DNA of 64,000 nt, from positions 1 through 64,000 of the forward strand of contig NZ_JAYFUL010000006.1 in the NCBI RefSeq assembly GCF_034928825.1, read 5' to 3'. How positions within the stretch are numbered: the first letter of the stretch is position 1; each line of letters starts with the position of its first letter. This document shows, piece after piece, positions 52,588 through 60,011 of the stretch. Below the pieces are notes generated by a model. That model made no database searches and had not been told where the DNA came from. It was given only the letters and a program-made list of their open reading frames with translations. A program made the translations under genes and the position numbers. This stretch comes from Arcicella aquatica. Its GTDB lineage: Bacteria; Bacteroidota; Bacteroidia; Cytophagales; Spirosomataceae.

Positions 52588-53550
52588 TTAGGTATTAAGA
52601 AATTCATTATTAAGTTCCCGGTATACTATATTTCTTAAATCACAAGACTTTTCTGTTCCAATAACTTCACCAAGATGTGTTAAGATATAGTTCAGCTCCC
52701 ATTTATTTTCTTTAGTATAAAGAAATTGAATTTTAGCTGGTTTTAAGGTTTTTTTTAAAGTTTCAATTTTTGATTTAATTAATAAAATTTTTTCTTTATC
52801 TAATGCCGAAACAGCATCATCTAAGTTTTCATATTTGATAAAAAGTTCTATTTTTATATCATCAGATATTGAAAAAATGAATGCTTTCGGACTAGTAGAA
52901 TGATTAAAGTTTTTAATGAAATTTGCTGCTGCTTCCTTCACATGTTTTTTGAAAATATCAGTCCAGATTTCCGAGACTGAATCTAACATTTTTTCATGAA
53001 TTTTTGGTAAAAGAGTCTTCAATCCCAAATATGCAACAATATATTTACCAATTGTAATAATTGTGCCTGAATCACTAAAGACCTCACTGTGTATTAATAA
53101 AAGTATATTTAATTTCTCACTCTCACTGAGAGGACCAATTACACTAGCACTAATTTCATTAATGGTTATTTTATCTTTTAATACAGTTTCTAACTCACTA
53201 GTAGTGGGGGAGAAATCTTTTTTTTCAAAATATTCTTTAATAAGGACAGTACCATCTTCTAAAGTTATTCTTTCTTGCTTATTTGAAAGCTCCTTTTGAG
53301 CAATAAGATAGAATTGTCCATCTTCACTCTCTACTACTTCTGCATTGTTCAGTCTAGTATAGGGTGATAAAAAAAACCATTCATGAATGATTATAGGTTT
53401 AATTTGTGTGCTACCATTAATATTTTTTGCAATATTTTCTAAAGTATTTTTATTAACACTTTTTCTAGGTGTTTTATCATTAAGAATACTATCATGTGTA
53501 CTTAATAGAACTATAATATTATTACGTGATGTTTCCATAAAATTGTGCAT
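52588..53550 (-). CDS. A+T-rich orphan protein, 320 aa
   Basis: No family recognised. The start may be the first ATG or the internal one five codons on (METSRNNIIV). The sequence is mixed alpha/beta; a hydrophobic helix-like stretch lies around 165-180 (IITIGKYIVAYLGLKTLL), and Lys-rich helices follow. Base composition is clearly A+T-richer than in the terminase or capsid genes and it has its own terminator, so it was probably acquired separately. A lysogen-expressed accessory or defence function is possible, but there is no direct evidence. Confidence 0.65.
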   Translation of the reverse strand: MHNFMETSRNNIIVLLSTHDSILNDKTPRKSVNKNTLENIAKNINGSTQIKPIIIHEWFFLSPYTRLNNAEVVESEDGQFYLIAQKELSNKQERITLEDGTVLIKEYFEKKDFSPTTSELETVLKDKITINEISASVIGPLSESEKLNILLLIHSEVFSDSGTIITIGKYIVAYLGLKTLLPKIHEKMLDSVSEIWTDIFKKHVKEAAANFIKNFNHSTSPKAFIFSISDDIKIELFIKYENLDDAVSALDKEKILLIKSKIETLKKTLKPAKIQFLYTKENKWELNYILTHLGEVIGTEKSCDLRNIVYRELNNEFLNT

Positions 53551-53564
53551 CTAAAACAATACCC

Positions 53565-54296
53565 CTAAAACGGCAATCTCAAGCTTTTCTGAAACTCATG
53601 AGCCTTGCCCTGATTTTTCCTCAAGGTAATAATTTCTTTCCCAAAAACTTGCTGTAAATACTCAAAATCTTTTTGTTCAGCTTCAATATTTCTAAACTCA
53701 GCCAATCCCCCACGGTTCACAAACGTATCTTTCTGAGCAAAGTAAAAGCGTGTATCTTTCCAACCACCTCGGTGGTGATGGGCGTTTAAACACGAAATCC
53801 AATAATCTTCGTTACAGATAATCTCTGGGTTATACCAAAGCTTTGAACCTTTCAGTACCCCATGCGCACACCCAGTGAAGTACCCTGAGAGTTGGATAGG
53901 ATTAAGAGAGTTAAAGGCAATAGGGTTAGGAGCCGAGGAGAAACCAAACAAAAACAACCCTGAATCCTTACAGGCCTGTGCCGTCACCCTGATAATTTCC
54001 GAAGCCGTTTCCGCTTCAACCGTAGTTTCTTCACCTTTCTCGGTATAAACTCGTTTCATAGCGCTGATATCATCATCTAGCATAAATACATCCCCAAAAT
54101 GCTTAATTATCCAGTCACGTTTCAACGCCAAACCTTTAATGGAATCAGGATGAGTAACAATTTCAATATCGGGATTACACGCACGATATAATTTTGCTTG
54201 AGATTCCTCTACACACAAAATAGCACCTGCCACAGCACTGGTGGTAAGTACCCTATCAAACCGCTTATGCGAAGGAATTACAATTTTTAAGTCCAT
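53565..54296 (-). CDS. Phage GT-A-type glycosyltransferase-like protein
   Basis: 243 aa. The start KIVIPSHKRFDRV and the DxD-type motif DVFMLDDDISAMKRV (about residue 75) are those of GT-A nucleotide-sugar transferases. The later block ICNEDYWISCLN could hold a catalytic acidic residue. The layout resembles the phage TET-associated glycosyltransferases, which modify bases in DNA, but no TET/JBP gene is visible here. The ATG lies in the last 10 bases of the ParB-like gene, so the two are coupled. Target and sugar are unknown. Confidence 0.72.
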   Translation of the reverse strand: MDLKIVIPSHKRFDRVLTTSAVAGAILCVEESQAKLYRACNPDIEIVTHPDSIKGLALKRDWIIKHFGDVFMLDDDISAMKRVYTEKGEETTVEAETASEIIRVTAQACKDSGLFLFGFSSAPNPIAFNSLNPIQLSGYFTGCAHGVLKGSKLWYNPEIICNEDYWISCLNAHHHRGGWKDTRFYFAQKDTFVNRGGLAEFRNIEAEQKDFEYLQQVFGKEIITLRKNQGKAHEFQKSLRLPF

Positions 54297-54904
54297 CTTT
54301 CTATCACATTTTTAGCGTTCAATACATGCGTTGAGCCAACCTTGCTACTCTTATAGCACTTCATCGTATCAATCCCTAGCTTTTCAGCCAAGTGGTTTTC
54401 GTCAATCTCATTCGTACAGACAATGACTATCGTCGTGTACTTTTCAGACATTTTTTGCACAATGGGTAATTCGGGTTCATCCTTTACCAAAGCTTCCTTA
54501 CTATGTGCTTTGTCCAATTCATCCAGATTCAAGCCATATTCGTCCAGCTCCACCACACTAGCAAAGTGTTCAGCCAACAGCTCCCCAACAAAATCACCTT
54601 TCAAGGCGTTGGAGATAATGTTGTACTCTTTGTACTCCTGCTCAGTAAGTTTACGGTTGGGTTTGCGTACGTCGGCCAGCTCATCGCCACAGCCACTAGC
54701 CATTTTAACAGATTGCCGTTGATGACCAGCAATAATCATATTGTCGAAATCCAGTACTGGTATTTCCACATCGCCAAATTTTTGATAGGACTCACGAAGT
54801 TTTTTCTTCGTCTGCGCATTCATCTTTCTAGGATTATGCTCAAAAGGAATCATGTCACGCCAAGCAATCCGCTCAACGTGCCATTCTAGGTGTTGTGTAG
54901 TCAT
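54287..54904 (-). CDS. ParB/Srx-domain phage protein
   Basis: 205 aa. The N-terminal ParB-type nuclease domain has MIPFEHNPRKMNAQTKKKLR (NPR box), VLDFDNMIIAGHQR (the GxxR/GHQR nucleotide-binding motif). The C-terminal half (about 130-205, IVIVCTNEIDENHLAEKLGI) is the extra domain usual in phage ParB-like proteins. Members hydrolyse CTP or ATP or nick DNA; in phages they often sit beside modification genes and terminases. It is translationally coupled to the glycosyltransferase-like gene. Confidence 0.85.
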   Translation of the reverse strand: MTTQHLEWHVERIAWRDMIPFEHNPRKMNAQTKKKLRESYQKFGDVEIPVLDFDNMIIAGHQRQSVKMASGCGDELADVRKPNRKLTEQEYKEYNIISNALKGDFVGELLAEHFASVVELDEYGLNLDELDKAHSKEALVKDEPELPIVQKMSEKYTTIVIVCTNEIDENHLAEKLGIDTMKCYKSSKVGSTHVLNAKNVIERWT

Positions 54905-54910
54905 TTTTGT

Positions 54911-56173
54911 TTATTTAATAAATTCTTTTAAACCATGAAGGGCTAATATATGTCCATAAGAACAAATCATATCATCTTTTATTCTCAGCCATGGACTATT
55001 AATACAATTATCATTTGTTTCTATCCCAGAAGCATCGCAAAAATTCTTTAATGCACAACCGTAATTATGTGGCGACCTCAAATTTCTCAAGATAGAAAAA
55101 ACGGCTGACGGGTAGAAAGGTTTCACATCATAATTAATTTCATCAGGAAGTACCATTGAGCCATTAAAGTTATTATTTAGCATAAATGGAGTTCCAATGG
55201 TATTTAGTATTTTAATAAATGTTTTGGTATATATTTTATCTGTACTTTCTGTTAGTTCAGAAAAAAAACCTCTATTTAACTTCCTTAACTTTTCTGCTTG
55301 GGATAAAATATACTCAAACCATTTTACATTATTTTGAAAATATTCACCATCAAATATTCCCTTAAATGATAAGGAAGTGTTTTGCAAAACCATTTCATAA
55401 TAATCAATTATAACTTCTGAACCTCCAATACTAAAATAACTAAATTCATATATATCATCTATATTTTGAGGAAGCCAATTTTCTTTTTTCATTCTTTCAA
55501 TTGATTCAAGAAATAATTTAGCAGGATTGTCATACATTAAAGATGCATCACATAATGCAATTATATAATCAACATTATCAAAATTGGGATAGATAGACTT
55601 TATTATCAATTCTACAAGTTTATATGGTACTTCATCAAGTAGAGTTTCTGGAAATCCTTTACGTTGTATTGCGTAAGCCATATATTCCTTGAGATGAAAT
55701 GTCCCAAAATGGACCTTAATTTTTTCACTTTTAATATCATCAAAAAGATTAACCTCGTACTTGTTTAACTTAACATCTGGAGTTACATCATTACTTTTGA
55801 TAGTTAGTTCTGAGTGGGTATAGTTTATAAATTTACTGTTTTCAATTTTAATCTGATTATCCCCATAAGTCGCTACAATAATTTCTCTATTAGCTAACAG
55901 ATTATAATCGTTATTTAATTTTATTTGATTAGGAAATATATAGCCATCTGTTTTATACATTAAGGTTTTATAATGTATAAACTCTTTCATATCAAGAAAA
56001 AAGTGATACAATCCAGTAGTCGTAGTTAAACTCTGTAGAAAATGAACATACTCATGTATGAAAGTAGAAGTATATGTACAATCATTAGGGTCTTTAATAC
56101 TTTTTGCTATATCAATATCAGAAAAGGTATCTATTTTTAATTCAAAACAGTTAGGTTTATAGTATCCGCTCAT
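54911..56173 (-). CDS. A+T-rich protein with HExxH motif, putative metallopeptidase
   Basis: 420 aa, unknown family. Near the N-terminus (about residue 40) STFIHEYVHFLQSLTTTTGL contains HEYVH, a zincin-type HExxH motif placed in a predicted helix. A downstream Glu-containing helix that could give the third zinc ligand cannot be fixed by eye. The rest is mixed alpha/beta. A run of Cys, Asn and His appears at the C-terminus (GCALKNFCDASGIETNDNC). It is much A+T-richer than the flanking coiled-coil and ParB-like genes, which suggests separate acquisition. Peptidase activity is inferred from one motif only. Confidence 0.6.
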   Translation of the reverse strand: MSGYYKPNCFELKIDTFSDIDIAKSIKDPNDCTYTSTFIHEYVHFLQSLTTTTGLYHFFLDMKEFIHYKTLMYKTDGYIFPNQIKLNNDYNLLANREIIVATYGDNQIKIENSKFINYTHSELTIKSNDVTPDVKLNKYEVNLFDDIKSEKIKVHFGTFHLKEYMAYAIQRKGFPETLLDEVPYKLVELIIKSIYPNFDNVDYIIALCDASLMYDNPAKLFLESIERMKKENWLPQNIDDIYEFSYFSIGGSEVIIDYYEMVLQNTSLSFKGIFDGEYFQNNVKWFEYILSQAEKLRKLNRGFFSELTESTDKIYTKTFIKILNTIGTPFMLNNNFNGSMVLPDEINYDVKPFYPSAVFSILRNLRSPHNYGCALKNFCDASGIETNDNCINSPWLRIKDDMICSYGHILALHGLKEFIK

Positions 56174-56196
56174 GTAATTAAATATTTTTATTTATT

Positions 56197-56853
56197 TTAT
56201 TGAACCCCTAATTTCAAATTAATCTCACTAAGCTCCTCCTGATAAATCATCAGCTGTTTCCGCCATTCATTCACTTTCTCCTCAGCCTTATGAAACCGCA
56301 CGTGCTTGGTAGGGTCAGCAATCTTTTTATCCAGCTTACCTATTTGGTCCTTTATTAGCTTTCGTTCCTGTTGTAACCCCATCCGCTTCAACCTGCTTTC
56401 TTCGCTCTCAACCTGCTCGGTATCTGTTTGAGAGCTGGTCTCAGCTGGCATACAACCATTACGCTTTAGATAAACTTTCTTATCCCAAATCCTTTCCACC
56501 TGATTCCGCAGAGCAATTGCCTGTTGCATCAATCCACCAGCGTTAGTGGCTTTAGCCAAATATGCTGCTACAATTTGATTACTCACTGCTGCTTGCTCAT
56601 CAGATAACTTCTTAGCCTGTCGGCTCAATTCCGCTTGATATTCATCGTAATTCTTGGATTGTATTTCAGAAGTAAGGGAAACAGGTTGAACAAATAAAGA
56701 AGACTTTTCAAAGCCTTCCAATTCTTGCTGGAGCAATACCAACGCATCTTCCGCCCGTTCAAGTTCCTCTTGTGTACAGCGTTTAGCCTTAAATAACTGG
56801 CGTTTCAAGTTCAACACCATTTCAGCTTGCAACATACGAGATTCAATATTCAT
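56197..56853 (-). CDS. Phage coiled-coil protein
   Basis: 218 aa, almost entirely charged helices: residues 1-50 and 150-218 form coiled coils, with a Ser/Thr/Glu linker between (ETSSQTDTEQVESEESRL). No signal peptide. A scaffold, tail-fibre chaperone or DNA-packaging accessory role would all be compatible. I do not recognise a family. Confidence 0.65.
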   Translation of the reverse strand: MNIESRMLQAEMVLNLKRQLFKAKRCTQEELERAEDALVLLQQELEGFEKSSLFVQPVSLTSEIQSKNYDEYQAELSRQAKKLSDEQAAVSNQIVAAYLAKATNAGGLMQQAIALRNQVERIWDKKVYLKRNGCMPAETSSQTDTEQVESEESRLKRMGLQQERKLIKDQIGKLDKKIADPTKHVRFHKAEEKVNEWRKQLMIYQEELSEINLKLGVQ

Positions 56854-56899
56854 ATTGTAATAAGGTATAGGTACGTAATAAGTGCGTAAGCAATTTTCC

Positions 56900-56984
56900 G
56901 AAAGTCCGCTGTTTGAGCGCAGCGAGTTTCGGACTTTCTTGATTTTCTTTTGTTACTTTTCTTGCATCAAGGCAAGAAAAGTAA
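56900..56984. repeat. Structured dispersed repeat, copy 2
   Basis: GAAAGTCCG pairs with CGGACTTTC around a loop that begins CTGTTTGAGCGCAGCGAG; spacer TTGATTTTCTTTTG; then TTACTTTTCTTGC-ATCAAG-GCAAGAAAAGTAA. Loop and spacer match copy 1 in the chromosome (23,867-23,981), whereas stem bases changed in pairs. Lies between the coiled-coil gene and the 69-aa gene. Confidence 0.85.
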
Positions 56985-57022
56985 GGCTAAGCGAAGAGGG
57001 AAAAACTCAACCCAGCAAAAAT

Positions 57023-57232
57023 CTACTCAAGCATTTCCAAAAACTCCTCAATAATATTTCTATAATAAAAAACTTGATGGTCAGTAACAGGGTCAAAATT
57101 ATAATGTTCATTTAGCGGAACATTATTTTCGAGAAGATAAGCAGTAATGGCTTCTTTCAGTGCAGATACCTTTATGCCAGCTCCCGTAAGGTGGTCTAAC
57201 AAACTATCAAAATGTTCTGGAGCAGGTATCAT
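57023..57232 (-). CDS. Small acidic phage protein behind the structured RNA
   Basis: 69 aa, MIPAPEHFDSLLDHLTGAGI and on, helical and acidic, with no recognised motif. No Shine-Dalgarno sequence is seen; the bases right before the ATG (CCAATCGGCTTTT) can pair with the structured leader, so its translation may depend on RNA folding. It is the only gene behind that leader before the dispersed repeat. Confidence 0.6.
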   Translation of the reverse strand: MIPAPEHFDSLLDHLTGAGIKVSALKEAITAYLLENNVPLNEHYNFDPVTDHQVFYYRNIIEEFLEMLE

Positions 57233-57236
57233 AAAA

Positions 57237-57357
57237 GCCGATTGGTCTCTGCGAACAAAGTTTATTTACATACCCCCAGTCACCGTACTTTCAACGGCAA
57301 GCCAATCGGCAAGACCTTCCTTGCCGACTGGGGGTTGTAATAAATAGTTTTGTTCGC
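57237..57357 (-). ncRNA. Compact structured RNA or cis-regulatory leader
   Basis: The minus-strand transcript from 57,357 begins GCGAACAAA and pairs with TTTGTTCGC ending at 57,251. The closing stem continues through TATTTA/TAAATA and CCCCCAGTC/GACTGGGGG (24 bp in three blocks). Inside, TCGGCAAG/CTTGCCGA (57,306-57,327) and a short CCGT/ACGG hairpin form two more helices. The tail CCAATCGGC (57,237-57,245), directly before TTTT and the ATG, can pair with GCCGATTGG inside (57,302-57,310), in competition with the second helix. That is a pseudoknot or switch-like arrangement. I know of no named RNA family that it matches. Confidence 0.65.
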
Positions 57358-57361
57358 ATGG

Positions 57362-57389
57362 CAAATATAGACAAAGCCCTTTAAACAAA
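57362..57389 (-). promoter_or_regulatory. Promoter of the structured RNA
   Basis: Minus-strand TATATTTG (57,369-57,362) is a perfect TAnnTTTG -7 box. TTTG at 57,389-57,386 lies 16 bases upstream, slightly closer than usual. A start 4-6 bases behind the -7 box falls at 57,355-57,358, the first base pair of the RNA closing stem. Confidence 0.6.
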
Positions 57390-57422
57390 AAAACCTAACA
57401 GGGCTTCCCATTAGGTTTTTTA
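57387..57422 (-). terminator. Terminator behind the 113-aa gene
   Basis: AAAAACCTAA pairs with TTAGGTTTTT around a 12-base loop, with A and T runs on both sides. Its minus-strand T run overlaps the -33 region of the RNA promoter. Confidence 0.85.
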
Positions 57423-57426
57423 TAGG

Positions 57427-57768
57427 TTAAATCTTTGGCTCTGGTCGAACATCATCCGCCGTATCCTCAACAGGTTCTTCCTCTTCTAGAGGCACAGGAA
57501 CTTTATAAGCCAGCTCCAACCGCTCTTTCATTTCCTGCTGTAGTGCTTCAATTTCTTCCGCTCTTTCAGCTTCTTTCAATAGAGCAACATCCTCTTCGCT
57601 CATACCCTCATACTGCTTATTAGCTTCTACATGAGCAATAGAATGATTAAGCTGGTTAAAGACATGAGCAAACAAATTGTTAGCATACACCTCTCCATAT
57701 ATTGCTGCTACTGCTTTTTTAGCATTCTCAGTAATATTAATAGCCTTTTTCAAATCAGGTAATTTCAT
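57427..57768 (-). CDS. Phage protein of unknown function, 113 aa
   Basis: Helical N-terminal part (KLPDLKKAINITENAKKAVA) and strongly acidic Pro/Glu/Asp-rich tail (VPLEEEEPVEDTADDVRPEP). It lies 6 bases behind the 69-aa gene and ends at a terminator, so it closes the head-gene operon. Unknown function; the acidic tail would fit an assembly chaperone. Confidence 0.6.
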   Translation of the reverse strand: MKLPDLKKAINITENAKKAVAAIYGEVYANNLFAHVFNQLNHSIAHVEANKQYEGMSEEDVALLKEAERAEEIEALQQEMKERLELAYKVPVPLEEEEPVEDTADDVRPEPKI

Positions 57769-57774
57769 CGCTAT

Positions 57775-57984
57775 CTAAGGAGTTAAAAGGTTCATTGACG
57801 AAGAGGGAACGCGGTGGGCGTCCACTTCCTCAATATATTGTTTTACAATGTCAATCTTTCCATCTAACAAAGCCTTTGCTTCATCGTCTGTAAGATTTTT
57901 ATCCAGGATAATAGTACCCTGCTGACTTTCAAACTTAATCCCATTTTCAGGGCAGTTTATAAGTCGATATTTTTGAAGTGCCAT
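57775..57984 (-). CDS. Small phage protein, 69 aa
   Basis: Starts MALQKYRLINCPENGIKFES; a short beta-rich part precedes a helix with LTDDEAKALLDGKID. The pattern (a line such as GTIILDKNLTDDEAKALL) looks like a small head-associated protein in Bacteroidota phages, but I cannot name a family. First of two small genes that follow the 232-aa structural gene. Confidence 0.6.
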   Translation of the reverse strand: MALQKYRLINCPENGIKFESQQGTIILDKNLTDDEAKALLDGKIDIVKQYIEEVDAHRVPSSSMNLLTP

Positions 57985-58055
57985 AACTGATGGAAATTAA
58001 ATTCCCCCTCGCCTTCAGGAGAGGGGGCTAGGGGGTGAGGTTTAAATCAATACAA

Positions 58056-58105
58056 GAACATAAAGTCTTAAGTCTTAAGTCTTGTGTCTAATGTCTAAAA
58101 ATCTA
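58056..58105. repeat. Word-like repeat (AAGTCTTAAGTCTT type)
   Basis: AAGTCTTAAGTCTTAAGTCT followed by TGTGTCTAATGTCTAAAAATCT, just behind the stop of the 232-aa gene. It is built from variations of one short word, like the other word-like repeats in the prophage. Confidence 0.7.
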
Positions 58106-58801
58106 AATTAACACTGGTACATTAACAGCCGCCCCCAAAATCGGCGGAGCCATCGCCAAACCATCCTGGTCCATCTTAATGGTAAACTCACGTTTATCCG
58201 ACCCTTTTAAGCCCGTCGTATGCGATTCCTTCAAGGCAAAACCATCTTCACTATGGCTATACACCACCATGTTTTTATCACCATGCTTTACAATCAACAC
58301 AAAGCGCATGTTCAAAAACTTCCTCAACGCCAACCATTGCGTACTATTATAACCACTAATTTTAGCTTCAGCCATGTGTTTGTATGACTCATGACCCGAT
58401 TCCCCTTCCTTGGCATAATCAGCTTTGGCAGTATTATCGGTAAACTCTATCTCAGCAAAAGCTTTACCCACCTTCAGCGGAATAGGTGTTATAATAGCTC
58501 CTGTAGTGGTATCAACATCTGCTTCCTCTGGCCATGCCCTTGAAAAATCTTCAGTAGCACATACCAGCCACTTTTTGTTTCCACCCGGGTTCACCTTATT
58601 ACAAGGCGATTTAGGTACCGTCGTTAGCGACACACAAAAAAACATTTCAGCAGGAAGCACCGACCCCGTCACCTGACCAAGGGCAGATGTCACAGCACCC
58701 ACCGCCAATAAGCCTTGGAAAACATTCCCAGTTTCCAAAACACTTGCTCCCAGCACCAAGCCAGCAAGCAAGAAAATAAATGAGACAACTAAATTTTTCA
58801 T
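58103..58801 (-). CDS. Phage structural protein (head or tail-tube candidate)
   Basis: 232 aa. The first 25 residues are hydrophobic (MKNLVVSFIFLLAGLVLGAS), which is unusual for a virion protein; the true start may lie further in. The rest is beta-rich, with the block AEAKISGYNSTQWLALRKFL and a C-terminus KREFTIKMDQDGLAMAPPIL. It follows the major capsid gene, where head-decoration or tail-tube proteins are expected. No family is recognised. Confidence 0.6.
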   Translation of the reverse strand: MKNLVVSFIFLLAGLVLGASVLETGNVFQGLLAVGAVTSALGQVTGSVLPAEMFFCVSLTTVPKSPCNKVNPGGNKKWLVCATEDFSRAWPEEADVDTTTGAIITPIPLKVGKAFAEIEFTDNTAKADYAKEGESGHESYKHMAEAKISGYNSTQWLALRKFLNMRFVLIVKHGDKNMVVYSHSEDGFALKESHTTGLKGSDKREFTIKMDQDGLAMAPPILGAAVNVPVLI

Positions 58802-58822
58802 TGATTTTTGTTTTTAATGCTT

Positions 58823-58895
58823 TAGGCTGTAAGCAATAGGCCGTAGGCAAAAAAGCTTAAAGCTTACTGCTTACGGCTTATAGCTCAAAGCTCAC
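58823..58895. repeat. Word-like repeat flanking the capsid gene (3' side)
   Basis: Chain of GCTTTAGGCTGTAAGC and AGCTTAAAGCTTACTGC variants between the capsid gene and the 232-aa gene. Related chains lie at about 186-227, 42,430-42,476 and 59,941-60,010. Confidence 0.75.
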
Positions 58896-58898
58896 AGC

Positions 58899-59909
58899 TT
58901 ATTTCGAGTTCATTACAATCAAACGACCATCAGCATAATCCGCACCCGCTTCACCATCCAAGAAAATCTTGATAGCACGGTCTTGCTTTTCAATACTGAT
59001 ACTAGCAATATCCTCAGCTGTCCCCTCTGGAGCAAGGTAAAATAAGTTACCCGAAGGTGTCCAGAACTGCTTTTCAGTACCTCCCAAAAATGAACGATAC
59101 TTAATGGTAGTATTCGGTAACAAAGCCAATTTCCACGCATTACCTTCTTTGAAAACTACTTGGTTTCCAGCCGTGATAGGCAGAGCCGCCACAGCATTCA
59201 CCATAAAGGCATAGTGCTTAAAGGGCAAATACAATGTCGCTTCTTCTTCAATGTATTCTACCAATACATCCGAAGCCACAATAATATCAACAAGCTTTTG
59301 GATTTCTGCCAAGATGTTAGCCTGCGTAATAGTCGCCACAGATGTGGCCATGTTAGTAGTTGGAATATCACCCACGCCACCATTGCCCACAGTCAAAACA
59401 CCTTTCGTTAGTTTGATGCCTAAACCATCAAAAAGGTTTACACCACCAACACCACCAGCCGCATTATAAACCCCTTTGAAAACTGCCTGAGTCATATCCT
59501 TACCCGCCTGAGCAAAGATTCTACCCATGTAATAAGCCATCGCTTCAAACGAATAAATATCGCTTGGGTCAGTTGATTTTTTATTGGCCAAGTACGACTT
59601 GCTCCAAGCATAAAGCGTTACTTCGTCCAATTTTAAATCCGCTTTAAATGGCTTAATTTCACCAATTCTCGCATTAAGGCTCACAGCATCGTTGGTGAAA
59701 TTGGTTGAACCTGTTCGCCCTGGTTGTAAAATAGGGTTAGTACTATCTCTAATCAACGGTACTTTGTCTTTTGTTGGAATTACTGAGAAATCCCCGTTTC
59801 GCTTTTCGTCGAAACCATTACTCATTTTCAGCCCAAAAATTTTGGTGTAGTCACCCATGTTACGCTGAAGCTCGACCGCTAGGTCTGAAATTTTCATTGA
59901 TGATGCCAT
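58899..59909 (-). CDS. Major capsid protein (probable)
   Basis: 336 aa. Length, position behind the protease and scaffold-like genes, and composition (few Cys, many Gly/Ala/Asn) match an HK97-fold major capsid protein. Recognisable traits: long helix in YSFEAMAYYMGRIFAQAGKD (spine-helix-like), the Gly-rich P-domain region GGVGGVNLFDGLGIKL, and the end DYADGRLIVMNSK. The N-terminal part (about 1-60) may be processed. Word-like repeats flank the gene on both sides. Confidence 0.8.
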   Translation of the reverse strand: MASSMKISDLAVELQRNMGDYTKIFGLKMSNGFDEKRNGDFSVIPTKDKVPLIRDSTNPILQPGRTGSTNFTNDAVSLNARIGEIKPFKADLKLDEVTLYAWSKSYLANKKSTDPSDIYSFEAMAYYMGRIFAQAGKDMTQAVFKGVYNAAGGVGGVNLFDGLGIKLTKGVLTVGNGGVGDIPTTNMATSVATITQANILAEIQKLVDIIVASDVLVEYIEEEATLYLPFKHYAFMVNAVAALPITAGNQVVFKEGNAWKLALLPNTTIKYRSFLGGTEKQFWTPSGNLFYLAPEGTAEDIASISIEKQDRAIKIFLDGEAGADYADGRLIVMNSK

Positions 59910-59940
59910 CGTAGTATTATTTAATAAAAAGGTGAGAAAA

Positions 59941-60010
59941 TAGCTGTAAGCGATAAGCTATAGGCTCTAAGCTTTTTTTGCCTAAAGCCTACCGCCTATA
60001 GCTTAAAGCA
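59941..60010. repeat. Word-like repeat flanking the capsid gene (5' side)
   Basis: TAGCTGTAAGCGATAAGCTA, then TTTTTTTGCCTAAAGCCTACCGCC and TATAGCTTAAAGC. The arms are partly complementary, so it can form a hairpin. Confidence 0.75.
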
Positions 60011-60011
60011 T

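Noticed and set aside
53565..54296. Complete TET/JBP-type hypermodification system
   Set aside because: Only a glycosyltransferase-like and a ParB-like gene are present; no dioxygenase or base-synthesis gene is in the window.
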